Source: Candidatus Omnitrophota bacterium (lineage in GTDB: Bacteria > Omnitrophota > Gorgyraeia > Gygaellales > Profunditerraquicolaceae). Taken from it: DNA of 10,927 nucleotides. The translations under genes and the position numbers were made by a program. The notes under the pieces were generated by a model that saw only the letters and a list, made by a program, of their open reading frames with translations, ran no database searches and was not told the DNA's origin. The DNA lies in the NCBI GenBank assembly GCA_023818905.1, contig JAMWDE010000016.1, positions 1 through 10,927 of the forward strand, in the 5' to 3' direction. Shown in pieces: positions 5,995 to 10,927 of this stretch (position 1 is its first letter; every line of letters begins with the position of its first letter).

Positions 5995-6908
5995 TGTCAA
6001 ATCCCAAGTTGCACAGCTCTAAAGATAAGTTTTTGGGTTACGTATTGCTATATTTAATTTTTTGTTTGGTCATGGGGGTTATATTGGGTTGTCAGCAGAA
6101 AGAATTGCCCAAGCAGAAAGAGGAGGACATCATTGCGGTTAAAGTCCTAAAGGTAGAACTTAGGGATATCTTTGAATCATTAGAATATGTTGGCAATATC
6201 AAGGCAGAAGAAGAGGCCTTGGTTTATCCTAAGGTAAGCGGGAAAATTATTGAGAAGGTCAAGATAGAAGGTCAAGAGATAAGTAAAACCGAATCCATTG
6301 TCTATATTGACCGTGATGAGGTAGGACTTGTTTATGAAAAGGCTCCGGTGGAGGCTCCTCTAGATGGGATAGTAGGAAGGGTCTATGTGGATGTTGGTCA
6401 ACATGTTACCCCCCAGACTCCAATTGCCTTGATATTGAGTATGGACAAGGTAAAGATAGTCTTGGATATACCTGAGAGATATTTAGCCCGTATTGCGCTA
6501 GGCCTGAAAGCCAGAATACAGGTTGATTCCTATCCCGAAGAAGAGTTTTGGGGTAAGGTGAATAAGGTTATTCCTGTGGTGGATTTGGCTACGCGCACAG
6601 CACCTGTGGAGATAGTTTTGGATAATCCTAAACATCGTCTCAAATCAGGGATGTTTGCACGTGTAGGTTTGATCCTTGAAGAACGCAGGGCAGTTCCTGT
6701 TATCTTGAAGGAGTCTATTATTACAAGAGACCAAGATTCCTACGTTTACATTGTGGAGAATAACCGCGCTGTTTTAAAGAAAGTAAGACTGGGGTTGAAG
6801 CAGGGTCCGTACTATCAAGTATTGGAGGGCATAAAAGAAAAAGATTTGGTAGTGATTATGGGACAACAGAGACTCACTCCAGGCGCGAAGGTAAAGTTTG
6901 AAGAATAA
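5994..6908 (+). CDS. RND membrane-fusion adaptor, lipoprotein, lacking the helical hairpin
   Basis: The 304-residue protein has an N-terminal hydrophobic segment and lipobox ILGC, giving an acylated Cys33 that anchors it in the inner membrane. The first half-lipoyl strand set is at about 74-106 (YPKVSGKIIEKVKIEGQEIS) and the second at about 118-147 (EAPLDGIVGRVYVDVGQHVT). The beta-barrel follows at about 150-230 and the membrane-proximal domain at about 232-304. Only about a dozen residues join the two lipoyl halves, where most RND adaptors carry a coiled hairpin of some 50 or more residues. It should bridge the pump and outer-membrane duct in the periplasm. The start overlaps the preceding stop by one base, preceded by GGAGGAAT; the pump gene begins 21 bp downstream. 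The frame is continuous and both flanks fit, so a deletion by sequencing error is unlikely but possible. Confidence 0.92.
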   Translation: MSNPKLHSSKDKFLGYVLLYLIFCLVMGVILGCQQKELPKQKEEDIIAVKVLKVELRDIFESLEYVGNIKAEEEALVYPKVSGKIIEKVKIEGQEISKTESIVYIDRDEVGLVYEKAPVEAPLDGIVGRVYVDVGQHVTPQTPIALILSMDKVKIVLDIPERYLARIALGLKARIQVDSYPEEEFWGKVNKVIPVVDLATRTAPVEIVLDNPKHRLKSGMFARVGLILEERRAVPVILKESIITRDQDSYVYIVENNRAVLKKVRLGLKQGPYYQVLEGIKEKDLVVIMGQQRLTPGAKVKFEE

Positions 6909-6929
6909 TTCAAAAAGGGAGTCCTGACA

Positions 6930-9900
6930 GTGAATCTTCCAGAATTTGGCATAAAGAGGCCGGTAACTAATCTGATGATTTTTTTAGGGATTCTGGTGGT
7001 ATCTCTGTATTGCCTTTCCCGTTTAGGCTTAGACCAGATGCCTGAGATAGAACCACCAATCATTAGTGTTATCGCTGCTTATCCTGGCGCCAGCCCAGAA
7101 GATGTAGAGGTAAAGGTTACTGAGGTTTTAGAGAATCAACTGGCGACTACTCCTGGCATAGAAAAGATTACCTCCCGTTCCTTTGAAGGTGTCTCAGTCA
7201 TTAATCTGAAATTTGCCTGGGGTACAAATCTGGATTCTGCTTCCAATGATATCCGTGATCGCATAGAACTTGCCAAACGTTTTCTACCTGATATTCCTGA
7301 CGAGATGGAGAATCCTTACATATTCAAGTTTAATACGGCAATGATACCTATTTTATTTGTAGGGATCAATGCAAGAGAAAGTTATCCTATACTTTATGAT
7401 TTGATTGATACCCAGGTAGCCGATGTCTTAAGACAGGTTCCTGGAGTAGGGGCAGTCCAGTTGATTGGCGGCTTAGAAAGACAGATAAATGTTTGGATAG
7501 ACCGGGCCAAGATTGAAGGTTACGGGTTTTCTATTCTGGATATACAGAATGCCTTAAGACAGGAGAATATCACTCAGCCAGTAGGTAGTTTGAAATCAGG
7601 TTTAACTGATTATCTTTTACGCCTGCCCGGAGAATTTGCTTCACCCGATGAAATAAACTTGGTAATTTTAGGTAAACGTGATGGAAAGATGGTTTACTTA
7701 AAGGATGTTGCCAGGATAGAGGATAGCTTTAAAGAGGTCACGATGAAGGTCAGACACAATCGTAATCTTGGGTTGATGTTGATGATTCAAAAACAGACCG
7801 GAGTAAATACAGTTAAGGTAACAGAAGAAATAAAAAAGACTCTGAAGAGATTACAAGCACGTTTGCCTTCGGATGTGAAGATGTTTATTATCTTTGACAA
7901 TTCCCAGGACATCATCAATACCCTAAACACCTTAAAGACCGCTATCTTGCAGGCAGTATTCTTTGTGATTCTGGTGGTTTGGTTATTCTTGCGTCAGATA
8001 AAGACGAGTTTAGTTGTGACTTTGACCATTCCCTTTTCTTTACTCATTGCCTTTATCTACCTTTTTTTGAGCAAAAAAACCTTAAATGTGATTAGTCTTT
8101 CTTCTCTGATCATTGCTTCAGGTATGGTGGTGGATAATGCTATTGTGATTGTAGATAATTTTTGGCGGCATTTAGAGAGAGGTGAGCGTCCACAAGAGGC
8201 AGCTATCTTTGGAGCGAGGGAGGTATTTCTAGCTATTTTTGCTTCTACCCTGACTACCGTGGCAGTCTTTTTGCCAATGCTTTTGCTTACTACCAGTGTA
8301 ATCGGAATTATGTTTGGAGAGTTAGCAGTGATTGTTACAGTTACACTCTTTGCTTCGCTTTTTACTGCCACTACTTTTAGCCCCATGCTCTGTGCAAAGC
8401 TCTTCAAAAACTATAAACCTGAAAATGGGCCTAAAAGAAAAAATTGGTTAAAAAGAATATATGAGGCCTCAGAGAGATTCTTTAGGTCTACAGAGGATTT
8501 TTATAGTAGTTTATTGGCTTGGTGTCTGAATCATAAAAAGATAGTAATTTTTGGAAGTCTGACAATATTTCTTGTGAGTCTATTTCTTCTACGTTTTATT
8601 GGTAATGAGTTTATACCTGAGCAAGACACTGGTGATGTGCGGGCTACAGTAACGCTTGCCTTAGGCACAAGGTTAGAAGAGACAGATAAAGTTGCCCAGA
8701 GGATAGAGGATATCCTTGAGAACGAGGTACCTGAGAGGAAGGATATGTTTGTAAGGGTAGGTACCACTCCTTCTATAGGTAGAGCGATGAGCGCAGCTGG
8801 AGAGTCCGGTGAACATGTAGTTATGGCAGGGTTAAAACTTCCTTCCAAGACACTGAGAAAGCGTTCTGTGTTTGAGATTGGGCATACTATAAGAGAAAGA
8901 TTAAAAGATATCCCCGGTGTAATAAAGGTAAATATGACCCTAGGAAACCCTATGGGCAGAATGATTACTGGAATGGCTGGCAAGGCAATACAGGTGGAGA
9001 TCATTGGACATTCTTTTCTGCAGACCAATGCCTTGGCAGAGAGGATAAGGAATACAATGGAAAAAATACCTGGAGTAGTAGACGTGAGTGTATCTCGCGA
9101 GATAAGTCTACCCGAGTTAAGATTGGCTATAGACAGAGAGAAGATGGCAAGTTTGGGATTGAATATGTACACTGTTGCCTCCAGTATTAAGACATTTATT
9201 GAGGGCTCGGTAGCTTCCCGTTATCGAGAAAAGGGTCAGACTTATGATATCTATGTGAGGTTAGAGGAGTCTTCGCGCTCCAAGATAGAGGATATTGAGG
9301 ATCTGACTATAGTATCTCCTGTAACAGGAAAACAGATTAGATTAGCCAACTTTGCCCGTATCTATGATGTAGCAGGTCCGGTGGAAATTGAGCGGGTTAA
9401 TCGTGAAAGGGTGGTAAGAGTTGAATGTAATGTCTTTGGACGTTCTCCGGGGAAAGTAAGAGAGGATATACAAAAGGCATTAAGCCAAATCCCTCTCCCT
9501 TCGGACATAAGGATTAATTTTGGTGGTGAAGCAGAGGAACAAGCAAAGGCATTCAGAGATTTGGGAATCTTGCTTATCCTAGGAGTGATTTTGGTATATA
9601 TGGTGATGGCTGCTCAATTTGAGTCATTGCTTGACCCTTTTGTGGTAATGTTTTCTGTGCCTTTTACCTTTACTGGAGTTTTTTTGGGTTTTTTCCTTAC
9701 CAGTACCACCTTAAATATCATCTCATTTTTAGGTATGATTATGCTAATGGGGATTGTGGTAAATAATGTTATTGTTTTGGTAAGTTACATCAACATCTTA
9801 CGTGCTCGTGGGTACACGATGGTAGAGTCAGTTATCCAGGGGGCTAAAGCGCGTTTAAGGGCTGTGCTTATGACTACCATTACTACCTTGGTGGGGCTTT

Positions 9901-10055
9901 TACCTATGGCGCTTTCAAAAGGAGAGGGTTCTGAGGTCTGGCGTCCTTTGGGTATTACTATGATTAGCGGTTTGAGCGTTTCTACATTGATCACTATGTT
10001 ATTTGTTCCTACGCTCTACGCAGTAGTGGAGTCAAGGGTTAGAAAAGGAAAATAA
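6930..10055 (+). CDS. RND efflux pump, HAE1 (AcrB-like) type
   Basis: The 1041-residue protein is full length for an AcrB-type transporter: TM1 at about 10-30, a first periplasmic porter/docking part to about 330, TM2-TM6 to about 490, TM7 at about 535, a second periplasmic part, and TM8-TM12 from about 870 to the end. Family motifs are clear: FGIKRPV at the start, YPGASPEDVE (51-60), PGVGAVQLIGG (171-181) and GMVVDNAIVIVDN in TM4. At the proton relay, Asp402 matches AcrB Asp407, but Asn403 replaces Asp408 and Asn945 (VVNNVIVLV, TM10) replaces Lys940; Arg975 matches Arg971. It would form a trimer in the inner membrane and export hydrophobic or amphiphilic compounds by proton antiport. The GTG start at 6930 has GGGAG eight bases upstream. 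The substrate is not readable; metal-type (HME) pumps are less likely. Confidence 0.96.
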   Translation: MNLPEFGIKRPVTNLMIFLGILVVSLYCLSRLGLDQMPEIEPPIISVIAAYPGASPEDVEVKVTEVLENQLATTPGIEKITSRSFEGVSVINLKFAWGTNLDSASNDIRDRIELAKRFLPDIPDEMENPYIFKFNTAMIPILFVGINARESYPILYDLIDTQVADVLRQVPGVGAVQLIGGLERQINVWIDRAKIEGYGFSILDIQNALRQENITQPVGSLKSGLTDYLLRLPGEFASPDEINLVILGKRDGKMVYLKDVARIEDSFKEVTMKVRHNRNLGLMLMIQKQTGVNTVKVTEEIKKTLKRLQARLPSDVKMFIIFDNSQDIINTLNTLKTAILQAVFFVILVVWLFLRQIKTSLVVTLTIPFSLLIAFIYLFLSKKTLNVISLSSLIIASGMVVDNAIVIVDNFWRHLERGERPQEAAIFGAREVFLAIFASTLTTVAVFLPMLLLTTSVIGIMFGELAVIVTVTLFASLFTATTFSPMLCAKLFKNYKPENGPKRKNWLKRIYEASERFFRSTEDFYSSLLAWCLNHKKIVIFGSLTIFLVSLFLLRFIGNEFIPEQDTGDVRATVTLALGTRLEETDKVAQRIEDILENEVPERKDMFVRVGTTPSIGRAMSAAGESGEHVVMAGLKLPSKTLRKRSVFEIGHTIRERLKDIPGVIKVNMTLGNPMGRMITGMAGKAIQVEIIGHSFLQTNALAERIRNTMEKIPGVVDVSVSREISLPELRLAIDREKMASLGLNMYTVASSIKTFIEGSVASRYREKGQTYDIYVRLEESSRSKIEDIEDLTIVSPVTGKQIRLANFARIYDVAGPVEIERVNRERVVRVECNVFGRSPGKVREDIQKALSQIPLPSDIRINFGGEAEEQAKAFRDLGILLILGVILVYMVMAAQFESLLDPFVVMFSVPFTFTGVFLGFFLTSTTLNIISFLGMIMLMGIVVNNVIVLVSYINILRARGYTMVESVIQGAKARLRAVLMTTITTLVGLLPMALSKGEGSEVWRPLGITMISGLSVSTLITMLFVPTLYAVVESRVRKGK

Positions 10056-10093
10056 GGATTCACTTTAACAGTAATCATCAAAAGGATTAAATC

Positions 10094-10384
10094 ATGAAAA
10101 TGGTAATGATTGTGTATAATGAGGCTATAGATACAGAGGTATTGGAAGTTATGAAAATGTGCGGTTTAAGAAATTATACCAAGATTACGGGTGCCTTTGG
10201 ATGCGGTGATACTTCAGGCGTGCATTTAGGTAATGATATCTGGCCAGGTAGAAACAATATTTTATATATTGCCTGCGAGGAAAAACAAGTCCAAGATATT
10301 CTTTCCTGCATAAGACAACTCCGTCAAAGATTAGGCAGAGAAGGAATAAAGGCTTTTATCCTACCCATAGAGGAATTAACCTGA
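10094..10384 (+). CDS. PII-superfamily small protein linked to the RND pump
   Basis: The 96-residue protein opens with a beta strand (MKMVMIVYNEAID), continues with a helix (about 13-24), and has a central loop with the conserved-looking HLGNDIWPGRNN at 44-55, then strand ILYIAC, a helix (64-82) and a final strand AFILPIEE. This beta-alpha-beta twice order is the ferredoxin-like fold of PII and PII-like trimers. The canonical GlnB T-loop with its uridylylated Tyr is absent, so it is not a classical nitrogen PII. Four Cys (23, 37, 61, 72) are present. AAAGGA lies seven bases before the ATG, and the gene starts 38 bp after the pump stop, so it is probably the last gene of the operon. PII-like genes beside RND or metal pumps are a known pattern; a sensor or modulator of the pump is the inferred role, ligand unknown. 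Confidence 0.8.
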   Translation: MKMVMIVYNEAIDTEVLEVMKMCGLRNYTKITGAFGCGDTSGVHLGNDIWPGRNNILYIACEEKQVQDILSCIRQLRQRLGREGIKAFILPIEELT

Positions 10385-10435
10385 CCCACCATATTTGATA
10401 TCTAATTGTTGATAGTGAGGTTTTGTTGTGTAACC

Positions 10436-10476
10436 GCAATATAATAATGTCCTAATTGTGCAAAATAGATTTGTCC
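10436..10476 (+). repeat. Left terminal inverted repeat with two tandem units
   Basis: GCAATATAATAATGTCC at 10436-10452 and GCAAAATAGATTTGTCC at 10460-10476 match at 12 of 17 positions with a 24-bp period. The stretch 10436-10478 is an inverted match to 76-119. The outer boundary is uncertain by a few bases because a GTTGT motif precedes it here and also borders the right end. Between 10385 and 10435 I see no gene and no convincing terminator. Confidence 0.7.
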
Positions 10477-10487
10477 GCTTTTTAAAG

Positions 10488-10496
10488 TGCTATAAT
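10488..10496 (+). promoter_or_regulatory. Extended -10 promoter of the transposase
   Basis: TGCTATAAT at 10488-10496 is a TGN-extended perfect -10 box. No good -35 box lies at the right distance (TTGTCC at 10471 is only 14 bp away), which fits an extended -10 promoter. The transposase ATG follows 22 bp later. Confidence 0.5.
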
Positions 10497-10518
10497 GCCC
10501 TTCCAAAAGGAGAGCATT

Positions 10519-10927
10519 ATGGATCAAAAGGACATTATTATAATGAATCAAAAAGAACTAAAGCGATCACTTATAATTCACAAGCTAATAGATAAAAAGC
10601 TAAAGCAAATAGAAGCAGCCCAGATATTAGATTTAAGCACCAGACAGATAAGAAGGATAATTAAAAGGATAAGAGAAGAAGGTGATAAGGGTATAATTCA
10701 TAGACTAAGAGGTAGACCTTCTCATCGTCTATTTCCTCAAAAACTAAAAGATAAAGTTATTAGTCTTTACAAGAAGAAATACCCTGATTTTGGTCCAACA
10801 TTAACTACTGAAAAACTCTTTGAACTTAACAAGATCAAAATAAGCAGAGAGACTTTAAGGAAATGGCTAATTGATGAGGGCTTATGGCACAGACAAAGAA
10901 AATCCCGAAAACATAGATTTTGGCGGT
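10519..10927 (+). CDS. ISNCY-like transposase, N-terminal part (partial)
   Basis: An open frame of 136 codons from the ATG at 10519 runs off the window without a stop. AAAAGGAGA just upstream (10505-10513) supports this start; an in-frame ATG at 10543 is less well placed. The product has a helix-turn-helix (about residues 27-52: KQIEAAQILDLSTRQIRRII), followed by a linker with HRLRGRPSHR and a second helical DNA-binding part (about 78-125: KKKYPDFGPTLTTEKLFE, RETLRKWLIDEGLW). This order is typical of ISNCY (IS1202-like) DDE transposases; the catalytic core would lie beyond the window. The protein binds the element's terminal repeats and catalyses cut or copy transposition. It appears intact as far as it can be read. 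Confidence 0.88.
   Translation, partial: MDQKDIIIMNQKELKRSLIIHKLIDKKLKQIEAAQILDLSTRQIRRIIKRIREEGDKGIIHRLRGRPSHRLFPQKLKDKVISLYKKKYPDFGPTLTTEKLFELNKIKISRETLRKWLIDEGLWHRQRKSRKHRFWR

Larger units (their letters stand above)
10436..10927 (+). mobile_element. Left part of an ISNCY-like insertion sequence (runs off the window end)
   Basis: The element begins with the two-unit terminal repeat at 10436-10476, followed by an extended -10 promoter and the transposase start. It has the same orientation as the IS tail at 1-119, so the 10.3 kb between them lies between two like-oriented IS ends of one family. The right end is outside the window. Confidence 0.75.

Noticed and set aside
8531..9172. 213-codon open frame on the - strand
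   Set aside because: It lies wholly antisense to the RND pump, has no recognisable domain or ribosome site, and the + strand frame is a strong family match.
10385..10435. Terminator after the PII-like gene
   Set aside because: No GC-rich hairpin followed by a T-run is visible before the IS end.

Overview
The window is a 10.9 kb, AT-rich stretch of a diderm (Gram-negative-type) bacterial genome with every gene on the + strand. A TolC-like outer-membrane factor, an RND pump and a lipoprotein adaptor require an outer membrane. The AT-rich codon use, the envelope gene set and the style of the insertion sequence recall uncultivated lineages such as Candidatus Omnitrophota. That placement is an impression from protein style, not a measured result.

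Layout. (1) Positions 1-119 are the tail of an insertion sequence: the last 34 codons of a transposase reading frame and a right end built from two tandem 17-bp units. (2) Positions 142-3080 hold a good sigma70-type promoter and four genes: an unrecognised membrane-anchored coiled-coil protein, a divergent PAP2-family (YuiD/DUF212) membrane protein, a TPR-like/LysM/L,D-transpeptidase, and accA. (3) Positions 3081-3290 carry no gene but contain a stem-loop. (4) Positions 3291-4118 hold a PadR-type regulator and a two-helix 90-residue membrane protein. (5) Positions 4184-10384 are a self-contained efflux unit: a TTGACA/TATACT promoter, an AT-rich repeated and palindromic operator candidate, then marR, a TolC-like factor, a membrane-fusion adaptor, an HAE1-type RND pump and a small PII-like protein, all closely spaced. 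(6) From 10436 to the window end is the left end and first 136 codons of an ISNCY-like transposase. Its terminal sequence is an inverted match to the right end at 76-119.

How they work together. The marR-led unit reads as an auto-regulated tripartite exporter, in which a small ligand dissociates MarR and opens transcription of the pump. Three details make it more than routine: the adaptor lacks the usual alpha-helical hairpin, the pump has Asn at two of its proton-relay positions, and the last gene is a PII-superfamily protein without the canonical uridylylation-type T-loop, suggesting post-translational control of the pump. The first cluster is an envelope group (peptidoglycan cross-linking, lipid phosphatase-like, membrane coiled coil) joined to fatty-acid synthesis. 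The whole 10.3 kb block lies between two like-oriented ends of the same IS family.
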